Shown one piece after another: positions 35,790 through 45,306 of a stretch of 64,000 nucleotides of DNA. The notes under the pieces were generated by a model, which saw only the letters and a program-made list of their open reading frames with translations, was not told the origin of the DNA and made no database searches. This stretch comes from Myxococcota bacterium. GTDB lineage: Bacteria > Myxococcota_A > Polyangia > JAAYKL01. The number at the start of each line of letters is the position of its first letter. The first letter of the stretch is position 1. The position numbers were made by a program, and so were the translations under genes. The DNA is taken from NCBI GenBank assembly GCA_030065855.1, contig JASJCT010000012.1, forward strand, positions 1 through 64,000. Direction: 5' to 3'.

Positions 35790-37223
35790 TTACAAGCGAC
35801 ACCGGGTTCCCCTGTAGATAGAAAGGACGCGCACCACTGCATTGTCTGACCGCTTTAGATGGTGCCTGCTGATCTGCTCAATGTGGGTGCAACGTGCCTT
35901 CAGACGATCGTTTTCCCCGTCGCTTTTTTCTTCGTCGATAAGCAGCCAAGTGCCCGGTGGGGGGTTAGAGGTCGGGTTAAATGGGCGATCCAAGCTAGCT
36001 ATGGAAAATGACCGGGCCCGATTGTGCCAGGCAAATTGGGCTGCCAAGCCGTAGGTATCGCACACCACGGCGTCTGTTTCTTCAGCCAGGTGGGCCAGGT
36101 GCGTCATCCCTTGCCACGCCCAAAGGCGAGCCACCGGGTCAGTGCGCGCGTTTAAGGGAATAAAAGGATATCTCGCGTGGACGTGAATAGCGGTCGTAAT
36201 GGCGAGCACAGAAGCAAAAAGGCCGAGTCGCCAGGCACGGCCTGTTGCGGACTGCAGCGTTCCCGCCCATGCAATTGCAATGACAGCGCCGACAGGATGG
36301 CCCAGGCTGGCCCAGTTCTGCTCGGGATGCGTTAATAAAGCGCTCATGCCGGTGACCAGCATGGGGAGGATCAATCCCCATATCACGTTTTTTTTTGCCC
36401 AAACCACCGCCTTGACGATTGCAACAGCAACAAGGGGTGTGAGCAGTCCGATTTGGCCTGCGATGAGACCGGCTAGGCGACCCGTTATTGCGGTTAAATC
36501 AAAAGGTGTGGTTGCTCCATCGAGTCTTCCTAACAGATGTGAGAATTGAAACGCTAGGGCAGGGGCCTTTGACCCCAGGTCTGCCAAATAATAGGGCAAC
36601 GCAAGGGCAAGGGCCACTCCCCCGGCGATCCAGGGATGAACGGTCCGCAGCCCAGCGCGGATCGGTTTCGACCCAATGGCGTAAAGGACCACCAATATGA
36701 GGATCAGGTGCGCAGTGTGTTTGGTCCAAACACCACACCCCAGGGCAAGCGCGAGAATGTACCAATGTCGGGGTGCGTCAGCATCGGCGAGCCGAGCAAG
36801 GGCCATCAGAGATATCAGCCAAATGAGTGCGAGGGGCGTATCCGGGGTTGCAATGATCGCCCCTACGGCTGGAATAGGCAAAAGCAAGGCAAGCATCGCG
36901 CCCACGGCGGCCCTTTTCGCAGACAGACCAACCGCCTTTCCCAGCACATAAAGGGGTATTCCACCGATCCCAGCGATGAGCACAAATAGCAGACGCACGC
37001 CGACCCGAGTATCGCCCGCGACCAGTGTGCCACCTCGAATCAACCAGGCCACCAGTGGTGGATGATCCGGGTAACTCAAGGCGAGGTGTTTTGACCACTG
37101 CCAATAATACGCTTCGTCCGGAGCCAAGCCGATATATGCGGCAAACCAAAGTCGAAAGGCAGTTGTCAGGACGATAAAGAGACCGAGGCCGATGAGATAA
37201 GGCCGATCATCGATGTGTTGCAT
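35790..37223 (-). CDS. Glycosyltransferase family 39 / ArnT-like membrane protein
   Basis: GLAPDEAYYWQWSKHLALSYPDHPPLVAWLIRGG motif, multi-TM; start at internal ATG 37223. Confidence 0.88.
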   Translation of the reverse strand: MQHIDDRPYLIGLGLFIVLTTAFRLWFAAYIGLAPDEAYYWQWSKHLALSYPDHPPLVAWLIRGGTLVAGDTRVGVRLLFVLIAGIGGIPLYVLGKAVGLSAKRAAVGAMLALLLPIPAVGAIIATPDTPLALIWLISLMALARLADADAPRHWYILALALGCGVWTKHTAHLILILVVLYAIGSKPIRAGLRTVHPWIAGGVALALALPYYLADLGSKAPALAFQFSHLLGRLDGATTPFDLTAITGRLAGLIAGQIGLLTPLVAVAIVKAVVWAKKNVIWGLILPMLVTGMSALLTHPEQNWASLGHPVGAVIAIAWAGTLQSATGRAWRLGLFASVLAITTAIHVHARYPFIPLNARTDPVARLWAWQGMTHLAHLAEETDAVVCDTYGLAAQFAWHNRARSFSIASLDRPFNPTSNPPPGTWLLIDEEKSDGENDRLKARCTHIEQISRHHLKRSDNAVVRVLSIYRGTRCRL

Positions 37224-37962
37224 GGGCGTGAGCAGATCTTTGGCACGCGGCTTCGTACAGGGCAATGGCCGCAGCAGCAGATACATTGAGAGAGTCAAAA
37301 TCCCGCATCATGGGAATTTCAAAGCGCTTGTCGCAGTGTTCTGCTGTCAGACGCCGAAGGCCTCTGCCTTCGTTTCCGAGCACGAGCACGCATTTGTCTC
37401 GCCAGTCGATCGATTGAACCGAAGTATACTCAGCTGGCGCAGCGCCGTAGATCATGAACCCGTGGTCCCGCAGGGTGTCGAGGCTGCGCACCAGATTGGT
37501 GACCCGGGCCACGCGAATGAGTTCGCTTGCGCCGGCTGATGCGCGCACTGCCGCGGCCGTGACCCCCGCGGAACGGTCTTTGGGCAGCACCAGGCCACTG
37601 GCACCAAATACGTACGCAGAGCGAAGGATAGCGCCTAGATTTTGAGGATCTTGAACCTGATCAAGGGCGACGATAAGCGGTGAAATGTCCTTTTGGGATG
37701 CCTCGATGAGTCCAGCCAGGTCCAGATACGGGTAGGACCCGGTGATCGCGACGACCCCTTGGTGGTGGTGTTTGCCCGACATCTGATCCAGCGCAGACTT
37801 GGGCAGGCATTCGACACTCACGCGCACCCTTCGGGCCAGCTCCTCGATGCGGCGAACCGAGCTTGGCCGCAGCGTCTCAGTTACACACACGGCTTCGATT
37901 GACCCTGGAGCAACGCGCAAAGCCTCGGTCACAGGATGGGGGCCGGCCAGGATGCGCTTCAT
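37207..37962 (-). CDS. rlmB: TrmH/SpoU-family 23S rRNA (guanosine-2'-O-)-methyltransferase, RlmB-like
   Basis: LDQVQDPQNLGAILRSAYVFGASGLVLPK, VLGNEGRGLRRL, DSLNVSAAAAIALYEA. Confidence 0.92.
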   Translation of the reverse strand: MKRILAGPHPVTEALRVAPGSIEAVCVTETLRPSSVRRIEELARRVRVSVECLPKSALDQMSGKHHHQGVVAITGSYPYLDLAGLIEASQKDISPLIVALDQVQDPQNLGAILRSAYVFGASGLVLPKDRSAGVTAAAVRASAGASELIRVARVTNLVRSLDTLRDHGFMIYGAAPAEYTSVQSIDWRDKCVLVLGNEGRGLRRLTAEHCDKRFEIPMMRDFDSLNVSAAAAIALYEAACQRSAHAHATHR

Positions 37963-38681
37963 CGATCACCAAGTGCCTTGGCGATATCTGCTACAATGCT
38001 GCCCGCTGCTAAAGCCGGGTTTGGCGCTTGGTGTATCGGGCGACCCACGACCAGGTAGTCTGCCCCTGCAGTGATGGCGGCATATGGGGTGGCAATGCGT
38101 TTTTGATCGCCCAATGCCCCACCAGCTGGTCGGATACCAGGTGTGACAATAATGCTATCCCAGCCGATGATGTTCCTGACAGCGCCAATCTCCCTTGAAG
38201 AGCAGACAATACCTGCGAGGCCAGCAGTTGCGGCAACAGTTGCCCGCCGTTCGACCACTGCGCTTGGATCCGGCACTATGGCTACTGGATCGAGATCTTC
38301 TGCATCCAAGCTCGTGAGCAGGGTCACGCCGAGCAATTGCATATCTCCACCTGCAGCTGCGGCAGCACTTTCGAGCATCTCCCTACCGCCACCGACGTGT
38401 ACGGTCAGCATGTCTACCCCGAGCGTGCGGGCAGCGCGAACAGCCCCGGCAACGGTGTTGGGAATGTCGTGCAGTTTCAAGTCGAGAAAGACATCATAGC
38501 CGCAATTTTTTGCCATCTCGATTGCCGGAGGTCCGCAGGCGGTGAACAGCTCCAGCCCTATTTTAACGACGCCGACTTGGTTTTCGACGCGGGCAAGGAC
38601 AGCTGCAGCAGACTCGTAAGAAGGGGCATCTAGGGCCAAGATAAGCCGCTTTATTGCTTCAGTACGACTGGCCTGAATCAT
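37959..38681 (-). CDS. pyrF: Orotidine-5'-phosphate decarboxylase
   Basis: LILALDAPSYESAAAV, VFLDLKLHDIPNTVAGAV, TPGIRPAGGALGDQKR, LVVGRPIHQAPNP. Confidence 0.95.
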   Translation of the reverse strand: MIQASRTEAIKRLILALDAPSYESAAAVLARVENQVGVVKIGLELFTACGPPAIEMAKNCGYDVFLDLKLHDIPNTVAGAVRAARTLGVDMLTVHVGGGREMLESAAAAAGGDMQLLGVTLLTSLDAEDLDPVAIVPDPSAVVERRATVAATAGLAGIVCSSREIGAVRNIIGWDSIIVTPGIRPAGGALGDQKRIATPYAAITAGADYLVVGRPIHQAPNPALAAGSIVADIAKALGDR

Positions 38682-38702
38682 TGTTGTTTTGTTCCATTCC
38701 TC

Positions 38703-38735
38703 AAAAAAAAGCGAGGGCCGTTACAGGGCCCTCGC
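38703..38735 (-). terminator. Rho-independent terminator
   Basis: Minus strand GGCGAGGGCCC-TGTAAC-GGCCCTCGC followed by TTTTTTTT, between the 38768 stop and pyrF. Confidence 0.85.
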
Positions 38736-38767
38736 CAAATGGTCCATGTTCCTTGCGGGCGCCTATA

Positions 38768-39565
38768 TCAGAGCTCGAATCCGCCCAGGGGATCGTCGCT
38801 CAGCCCGTTTTTCTTTTCCTTTTTCTTTGGCTTTGGTTTTGGTTTCGACTTGGCTGCTGATCTTGATCGGGATTTCCGAGCAGACTTGGCGCGTCGCGTT
38901 TTTTCCTGGGCAACTTCCAATTGGGCTCGAGCAGCTGCAATGGCTGCCTCGTCTCCAGCTGCCTCAGCATCGGCCAGCCGCCGTTTCATGGCGTCTTCTT
39001 CCTTTTGGGCTTGTTCCAAAGCAGCCTGTAGCGCCTTTTCACGCTCTTCGAATTCTTTGCGCATCTTCGCTTCCCGCTCCATGGCGATGCGCCGCTGCTC
39101 CGCAACCTCTGCTTCGGATTTCTGGTAGAGATAGAACCCCGTACCCCCACCTATAATGACGACCGCTGCAATGACGGCGTAGACCCACTTGGGAATGTGC
39201 TTTCTTTCGGCTTCCAGGCGCTTCACCTCTATCTCGTGCTGCAGTAAGCGCTTTTGCTCTTCGGCCCTGGCCTTGGATTCCGCTTCGAGCTTGATTTTTA
39301 GCTTGCGCTCCTCTTCTTCTCGCTTGGCCCGTTCTTCTGCTTCTTGTTGGGCCCGCTCTTCTGCAAGGCGCTCTTCTTCCTCCTTGCGGCGTTTTGATTC
39401 TTCTTCATCTTTTTTCCTGCGGGCTTCCTCTTCACGGCGCCGGGTCTCCTCATCTTCGAGGCGTTGTCTCTCAGCCTCTTCGATTGCCTGACGGTTATCT
39501 TCCATTCCCATCAGCTCTTGGAGCGCAACATTTACTGAGTTTTCATCTTTCTGGTTTTTCGCCAT
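38768..39565 (-). CDS. Charged coiled-coil protein with a single TM segment (TolA/TonB-like composition), unknown function
   Basis: Long E/R/K heptads, TM WVYAVIAAVVIIGGGTGFYLY, basic KSRSRSAAKSKPKPKPKKKEKK tail. Confidence 0.7.
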   Translation of the reverse strand: MAKNQKDENSVNVALQELMGMEDNRQAIEEAERQRLEDEETRRREEEARRKKDEEESKRRKEEEERLAEERAQQEAEERAKREEEERKLKIKLEAESKARAEEQKRLLQHEIEVKRLEAERKHIPKWVYAVIAAVVIIGGGTGFYLYQKSEAEVAEQRRIAMEREAKMRKEFEEREKALQAALEQAQKEEDAMKRRLADAEAAGDEAAIAAARAQLEVAQEKTRRAKSARKSRSRSAAKSKPKPKPKKKEKKNGLSDDPLGGFEL

Positions 39566-39833
39566 CTCACCCTCATCAAGTATTTATGATACCAATAATG
39601 ATTGATATCATTAAAAAAAACAGCAGTTAATTATCCGATATGCGCGTCCTTCACTGAGTTATTCATGCGGTCAACATACCAGTCGCGCTAATGTATCCGC
39701 AAATTCTTTAGATTGCGGATGTTTAGACCAATAAAGGATATCAAACTTCGCCGGGTTAAGCAAACCAAATTTCCCATATGCGAACCGCCTCCCATTTGAC
39801 ATGCAAGGCATTGTCAGGTCATACCTTCGTGCC

Positions 39834-40301
39834 ATGGCGTCAGAGGTCTTGCAACGATTGTCCGATATACTCGATGCGCAAGAGATTCCATATACCGTTA
39901 GGACGCACGCGCCCGCGTTCACCAGTCAGCAAGCTGCAAAGGCGCGCGGTACCCCCCTTGCGAGCGGTGCCAAAGCATTGATTTGCAAAGCAAATAACAC
40001 CTATAACATGTTTGTCATGCCCGCACATCTCAAACTATCCACCAGAAATGTGCGTGCGGCGCTTTCCATTCAGCGGCTGCGGTTTGCCACAGAAGAAGAA
40101 CTGTACGAACTGACAGGGCTGTTGCCCGGATGTATCCCGCCTTTTGGCAGTCTGTTTGGTGTGCCCACCTGGTGTGATGTGCAATTGATGGCAAGGACCA
40201 GCATCAACTTCAGCGCTGGCGACCACGGGGTTTCGATCTCCATGGCCGTTAGGGACTACAACCGGCTGGAGTCCCCACATCTCGGACGCATCGCTAAGTA
40301 A
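39834..40301 (+). CDS. YbaK/prolyl-tRNA-deacylase-associated-domain protein
   Basis: THAPAFTSQQAAKARGTPLASGAKALICK..KLSTRNVRAAL..LTGLLPGCIPPFGSLFGVPTWCD; start at ATG 39834. Confidence 0.85.
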   Translation: MASEVLQRLSDILDAQEIPYTVRTHAPAFTSQQAAKARGTPLASGAKALICKANNTYNMFVMPAHLKLSTRNVRAALSIQRLRFATEEELYELTGLLPGCIPPFGSLFGVPTWCDVQLMARTSINFSAGDHGVSISMAVRDYNRLESPHLGRIAK

Positions 40302-40323
40302 TGACAGTTAGGACGAAATCCCC

Positions 40324-40920
40324 CTAACGCCGGCCCAATCCAACGAGGTAGATCTCGTAGCTTTCGGATCGGACGCTCACCGGCCGTATCACGCGTGCCT
40401 TTGAGAACAATGCCCGGACCCTGTCCCGGGCGACCTCGAAATCTTCTCCTTGAAAGATCTTGCCCACAAACTTGCCATTGTGCCTAAGCGCGATCGCTGC
40501 AATTTCCAATGCGCGACAAAACAGGGAAAAGGATCTGGATTGGTCGACAAACCGGTGGCCTGAGGTTTTGGGGGCCATGTCTGAAATCACCGCATTGAAT
40601 CCATTGCCAGATGTTTCAGCCATCAATACATCTGGATCACAGGTAAGGGCGTCGGCTTCGATTGCCACTGCATTGTCAGGTAAAGAAATCGTCAGGGGCG
40701 CCCGATCCACTGCAACGACCCGGCCTTTTCTTCCCACTTTCTCAGCCGCGAAGAGCGTCCACGAACCAGGTGCTGCCCCCAAATCCAACACGATATGGCC
40801 GGGCTTGAACAGGCCCACCCGCCGATCTATCTCTTCGAGTTTATAAATCGACCGGGCGGGATAGTGTTCCTTTTTCGCTCGCCGGGCAAAGTGATCTCCT
40901 GTTCGACGCCGGCGCGACAC
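40324..40920 (-). CDS. rlmE: 23S rRNA (uridine2552-2'-O)-methyltransferase, FtsJ/RrmJ
   Basis: ARSIYKLEEIDRRVGLFKPGHIVLDLGAAPGSWTLFA, VISDMAPKTSGHRFVDQ, GKFVGKIFQGEDF. Confidence 0.93.
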   Translation of the reverse strand: MSRRRRTGDHFARRAKKEHYPARSIYKLEEIDRRVGLFKPGHIVLDLGAAPGSWTLFAAEKVGRKGRVVAVDRAPLTISLPDNAVAIEADALTCDPDVLMAETSGNGFNAVISDMAPKTSGHRFVDQSRSFSLFCRALEIAAIALRHNGKFVGKIFQGEDFEVARDRVRALFSKARVIRPVSVRSESYEIYLVGLGRR

Positions 40921-41014
40921 AGATCTTTAGCCTTTTAGCGGTAGGGTTTGGGAAACCACAGAAGGAAATTGAGATAGAATGATAGCCTATTCATTTTTGT
41001 TCCGGCCCAGCCGG

Positions 41015-41659
41015 TTAGGATTTAACGGCTTTGCTAATAGAGACAACCGAATTGGGACCACCTGGGATAGGTCCCTTGACAAAAATGAGGTTGTCGCCGG
41101 CAAACACGCGCACGACTTCGATGTTTTGTATCGTGATCCGCTTGTTGCCCTGATGACCGGCCATCTTTTTGCCCTTGATCACACGGCCAGGTGTCATGTT
41201 CTGCCCCAGAGACCCGCCGTGGCGAAAGCATTCGTGCACCCCGTGGCTCTCCTTGGCACCGTGAAACCCGTACCGTTTCATGACGCCGGTAAACCCCTTG
41301 CCCTTGCTCAGGCCAGTCACATCGATCTTATCGCCGATGGCAAGGGCGTTGATATCCACGACCGCACCGACCTCGTATTGAGCGGCAGTGTCCTCGGACA
41401 CGCGGAATTCCTTGAGAACGCGCTTTGGCGCAACCCCTGCTTTGGCAAAATGACCCACCTCAGGTCGCTTTGCCTTTCGCTCTGGCTTGTCGTCAAAACC
41501 GAGCTGCACCGCTGTGTAGCCATCTTTTTCCACAGTGCGCTTCTGAACCACAATACAGGGGCCCACTTCCACAGCAGTAACGCCCACGAGCGTCCCATCG
41601 GGATTGAATACCTGTGTCATGCCCAGCTTTTTGCCCAAAAATCCACACGTCGCTTCCAT
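41015..41659 (-). CDS. rplC: 50S ribosomal protein L3
   Basis: GFLGKKLGMTQVFNPDG, GFTGVMKRYGFHG, FRHGGSLGQNMTPGRVIKGKKMAGHQGNKRITIQN. Confidence 0.96.
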   Translation of the reverse strand: MEATCGFLGKKLGMTQVFNPDGTLVGVTAVEVGPCIVVQKRTVEKDGYTAVQLGFDDKPERKAKRPEVGHFAKAGVAPKRVLKEFRVSEDTAAQYEVGAVVDINALAIGDKIDVTGLSKGKGFTGVMKRYGFHGAKESHGVHECFRHGGSLGQNMTPGRVIKGKKMAGHQGNKRITIQNIEVVRVFAGDNLIFVKGPIPGGPNSVVSISKAVKS

Positions 41660-41754
41660 TGTCCTACTCCCATTGCCCGCCCAGACAAAAGTCCAGTCAG
41701 TCCGCAGGCTTAAGGGCTGGAGTCTACGATTTTCAATCTAACTGTCAATTGGTT

Positions 41755-42486
41755 TTAATTAAATATGTCGAAAATCTTAATGAGCTGTCGAAAATCGCGG
41801 GTCGCACGCCCCACCGCAGTGCAACCACAGGCCGGACCCCCGCTTAGCCCACCCCATAGATCGCCTGCGTCTGGCTCTGACGATGTATCTGTCCCGGTAT
41901 CGATGTCAGTATCCCCATCTGTCCCGGTGTCGATCTCCGTGTCAGGGTCGCTGTCTGCCCCGCCGTCCTCAGAGCCCGCATCGATGGGCTCTATGTCTTC
42001 GTCGTCATCCGCGGCATTGTTCGGATTTGTCTCGCCCAGGTTTGGTTCATATCGCCCGTTTTGATTCAGATCCTCCACGCCGTCAGATACACCACCGCCG
42101 TCGCTATCCGGTTGCAGGTGGTTGGTTCGGGTGCTGGGATCCGCATCTGGCGTAAAGTGCCCGGCAGAAAGGTCCGTATCTGCATGGTGTGCGACGTAGC
42201 CCCGCTCGAGGCCATCTGAAAGGCCGTCATTATCCGCATCCCAGTCAAGTGCATTGATAAGTTGATCCCCATCTGCATCGCCCAGCCAATCGAATTCGAA
42301 ACCATCTGGTATGCCATCGTCGTCAGAGTCTGCGTCCTCAGGATCAGTGCCAGCCAGGATCTCTTCTTCGTCGGTCTTGCCGTCCCCGTCCGTATCAGCG
42401 CGATCCTTCTGCGGCATCTCGCCCATGCCCGAGGCAACCGAAAAAAACAGTGCCGCAAAGAGCAAAAAAGGTGGCCATTTTCCCAT
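41755..42486 (-). CDS. Secreted Ca-binding (TSP3/dockerin-like Asp-rich) protein with Asp-Thr tail
   Basis: Signal peptide; DTDGDGKTDEEEILAGTDPEDADSDDDGIPDGFE repeats; DTEIDTGTDGDTDIDTGTDTSSEPDAG; TAATG coupling to upstream gene. Confidence 0.8.
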   Translation of the reverse strand: MGKWPPFLLFAALFFSVASGMGEMPQKDRADTDGDGKTDEEEILAGTDPEDADSDDDGIPDGFEFDWLGDADGDQLINALDWDADNDGLSDGLERGYVAHHADTDLSAGHFTPDADPSTRTNHLQPDSDGGGVSDGVEDLNQNGRYEPNLGETNPNNAADDDEDIEPIDAGSEDGGADSDPDTEIDTGTDGDTDIDTGTDTSSEPDAGDLWGGLSGGPACGCTAVGRATRDFRQLIKIFDIFN

Positions 42487-44192
42487 TACCGCGCCCCCTT
42501 TCTGATGATAAGTTCTACCCGTGCGTTCTCCTTGCGCCCCTCTATCGTGGTAGGAGATGCAATGGGCTCGGTACCCCCCTTGCCTGTGGCAGTCAACCGT
42601 TCGGCAAGCACGCCGCTGTGGATGAGCAATCGCTTCAGGGTTTGGGCCCGCTCTTCTGACAAGCTGAGCTGGTCACTGGCCCTGCCCCGCCCGGACGTAT
42701 GCGCGACAATATCTATTTCCGTCCACGCCGGGTTGGCAATGATCACCAGGGCCAACTCGTCCAGCACAGGATAGGACGATTCCTTGAGCTCAGATGTCTT
42801 TGCCTGGAACCGCATGGGCCGGGTGAGTACTATTTTGTCCCCGATTATCTCAAGGTAGTCAGGACACCCGTCCTCATCGCGATAGTCGTTAAAGGTCTCG
42901 GGATAATTCGGACAGGTGTCGGCCTGGTCTTCAATGTCGTCGTAGTCATTATCCAAATCCGGACATCCGTCCTCATCGCCAAACCCATCCAGATCCTCTG
43001 GTTCGGTGGGGCATTGATCTTCCTCCTCGAGGAGACCGTCACCGTCGCTATCGCTGTCTGGGCATCCATCATCGTCGTAGAGGCCATTGATGGTTTCAGC
43101 CACATTAGGGCAATTATCCCGGTCGTCTGGAATACCATCGGCGTCGTTGTCGGTCTCTGGACAGCCGTCCAAATCCTCGAACCCATCGAAATCTTCCAGT
43201 AATGTCGGACACTTGTCCTCGTCTTTGGGAATGCCATCCCCGTCCGTGTCCACGTTCTCTGACGGCTCGCTTTCCTCTGCCTGAGCCATGCGGGTAAAGA
43301 CGTAATCAACGCCAAATACCAGTCTAAAATCCGGAGCCCCCACACCAGGTGTCACGCCAGCACCAGCAGCGGCGACATACCCAAACCCCCGCTTGAAACG
43401 GTGCTTGACCCCGCCCATCAGGGTCACCGGAGTTGCTGCACGGGCAAATAAATCCCCTACCTGGGTGGCAGCATCTGCCTCTACAATGGCCCGAAGCAAC
43501 CCGGGTGAGGTGAGCACATCGTAGGAAACTCCTGCACCAAACCGCAGTTCACTGCCGCGTACCAAATCCCGACGCTGCTTCTCGCGAAGCCGGTACCCGG
43601 CGTTGAATACGAGCTGCAACTTGTCCCATTTCGTATCCATCGCGATGACAGGTGTGGCGGTCAAGCTGCCCTCGCCCAACAATCGGTTTGCATCCCCTGT
43701 TGGAAACGTAACCGGCACGAGAAATGCCAGACCCACCCGGCCAGTGGGCTTAAATCGATAAGCGACCTTGGGAATGATGCTGAGATCTCCCACTCCCCCG
43801 CGGGAATTGGTCGTGCCTCGATCAAAGATGATGGGGAAATGAAGCGCGACCTGAGCAATGTCGAACAACCCAATGGCCGCGCCCAGATGAAGCACCAAGA
43901 GCCGTTCCACTACAACAGCTGTCTCTTCGTAGTCACCGTCACCTGTTTCCCGTTGCCAGGTGAGGGGGTCATCGTCCACCTGAAAAAGGGTAACCGCGCT
44001 GAATTGCAGCGATTTCAGCACACCTGCCCCATCCAGTTCAAACCCATCGTCCGGCGTACTGGCAGACCTATTAAATGTGTTGAGGTCAAACCTACTTTCT
44101 ACATCCGGTGGATCCTGCGACTGGGCCAAGAGCTCACCGGACTGGACAGAAATGACCGCTGTCAGGCACAGTAAAATCCCTACCTTGGCCAC
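42486..44192 (-). CDS. Outer-membrane beta-barrel protein with TSP3 repeats and C-terminal OmpA peptidoglycan-binding domain
   Basis: DTDGDGIPKDEDKCPTLLEDFDGFEDLDGCPETDNDADGIPDDRDNCP repeats; C-term WTEIDIVAHTSGRGRASDQLSLSEERAQTLKRLLIHSGVLAERLTATGKG; GTG start at 44192 with ggaggga upstream. Confidence 0.9.
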   Translation of the reverse strand: MAKVGILLCLTAVISVQSGELLAQSQDPPDVESRFDLNTFNRSASTPDDGFELDGAGVLKSLQFSAVTLFQVDDDPLTWQRETGDGDYEETAVVVERLLVLHLGAAIGLFDIAQVALHFPIIFDRGTTNSRGGVGDLSIIPKVAYRFKPTGRVGLAFLVPVTFPTGDANRLLGEGSLTATPVIAMDTKWDKLQLVFNAGYRLREKQRRDLVRGSELRFGAGVSYDVLTSPGLLRAIVEADAATQVGDLFARAATPVTLMGGVKHRFKRGFGYVAAAGAGVTPGVGAPDFRLVFGVDYVFTRMAQAEESEPSENVDTDGDGIPKDEDKCPTLLEDFDGFEDLDGCPETDNDADGIPDDRDNCPNVAETINGLYDDDGCPDSDSDGDGLLEEEDQCPTEPEDLDGFGDEDGCPDLDNDYDDIEDQADTCPNYPETFNDYRDEDGCPDYLEIIGDKIVLTRPMRFQAKTSELKESSYPVLDELALVIIANPAWTEIDIVAHTSGRGRASDQLSLSEERAQTLKRLLIHSGVLAERLTATGKGGTEPIASPTTIEGRKENARVELIIRKGAR

Positions 44193-44304
44193 TGGTCCCT
44201 CCGTTGTAAATAGCTGACATGCATTGCGATTGATTGTCCTTATTATCCTACTCGAATGCGGGTGGTGGAACAAGAATTCACGCCTCAAATTTGGGTATTT
44301 GATC

Positions 44305-45237
44305 TTACTCCAACTGCTGTATCAGGGCCTCGTCTTCTCCGATGGCCTCGGCGTATTCGATGAGCGCCTCTACATCGGGTGGCGTGAGATTGACGCGATA
44401 AAACATGGGTTCCTCGAGCGGCACCACGGGCTTTTTTTCACACCCAATCCCCGCGTGGGCGAGAAGAATATCTCCGATCGCCACGACCGTGGCCATTTGC
44501 GACGAGGTCTCTGATTTTTGAGGACTGTGGTGGTGCCGCACAGCGTCTGTGATCAGCTCGGGCAACCCCCACTTACTGCACACCCGGGCGCCAGCTGTGG
44601 CGTGTAATAAATCGAGCACTGGCCGCAGGGTGGTGAGTTCGGGCAACGCGGCTCGTTTTTCACGCTGCGCCTCTGCAATGACGCTCAAGATGATGGCCTC
44701 GCCCATGTCGTGCAGCAACCCGCATAAATATGCCATCTCAGACTCAAAGCGGAGCATCTGACACGTCTTTCTCGCGATAAGGCCGGCGGCTTGGGCCGCA
44801 CTAAACAAACGCCGCATGTGATCGCCATATCCCCGAACGCGGAAGATGCGCGTTTGAGCAACCACCTGAAAGGCCACGTCCCGTATCTCGGCCAGGCCGA
44901 GCCTGGTAATGGCGGATCTAAGGGATCGAATCGGGGTGCCCCGGCTGTAAAACGCGGAATTGGCAACTGAGACAACCCGCGCTGCCACTGCCGGATCCCG
45001 ACTGACTGCGTTTTCCACCTCGCGAATCGAAACATCCCGTTGGTTTGCCATCTCCGATAGAGATAAGGCCACCTCTGGGAGAAGGGGCGGCTGGTAGGTT
45101 TCAGAACCGAGCTCCCGCATCACGGTCGCACCCACCTTGCGGGTCAATTCATCCTCATCAGAAAGGAGCGTGTCCACCTGTTTGGCATTGATATACACGG
45201 TCGCATCAGAAAAGTCGGTGCGGTGAAACTTGTTCAT
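44305..45237 (-). CDS. HDOD domain signal-transduction protein
   Basis: LPEVALSLSEMANQRDVSIREVENAVSRDPAVAARVVSVANSAFYSRGTPIRSLRSAITRLGLAEIRDVAF; AYLCGLLHDMGEAI. Confidence 0.93.
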   Translation of the reverse strand: MNKFHRTDFSDATVYINAKQVDTLLSDEDELTRKVGATVMRELGSETYQPPLLPEVALSLSEMANQRDVSIREVENAVSRDPAVAARVVSVANSAFYSRGTPIRSLRSAITRLGLAEIRDVAFQVVAQTRIFRVRGYGDHMRRLFSAAQAAGLIARKTCQMLRFESEMAYLCGLLHDMGEAIILSVIAEAQREKRAALPELTTLRPVLDLLHATAGARVCSKWGLPELITDAVRHHHSPQKSETSSQMATVVAIGDILLAHAGIGCEKKPVVPLEEPMFYRVNLTPPDVEALIEYAEAIGEDEALIQQLE

Positions 45238-45306
45238 TATGCTATTTTAATCGACCGCTGCGGAGTATCCCTTAAGTCCTGCGATTCATTATGATATGTT
45301 ACGCCC

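Noticed and set aside
39671-39922. 83-aa minus-strand ORF in front of the YbaK gene
   Set aside because: Overlaps the YbaK start and shows no motif; insufficient support
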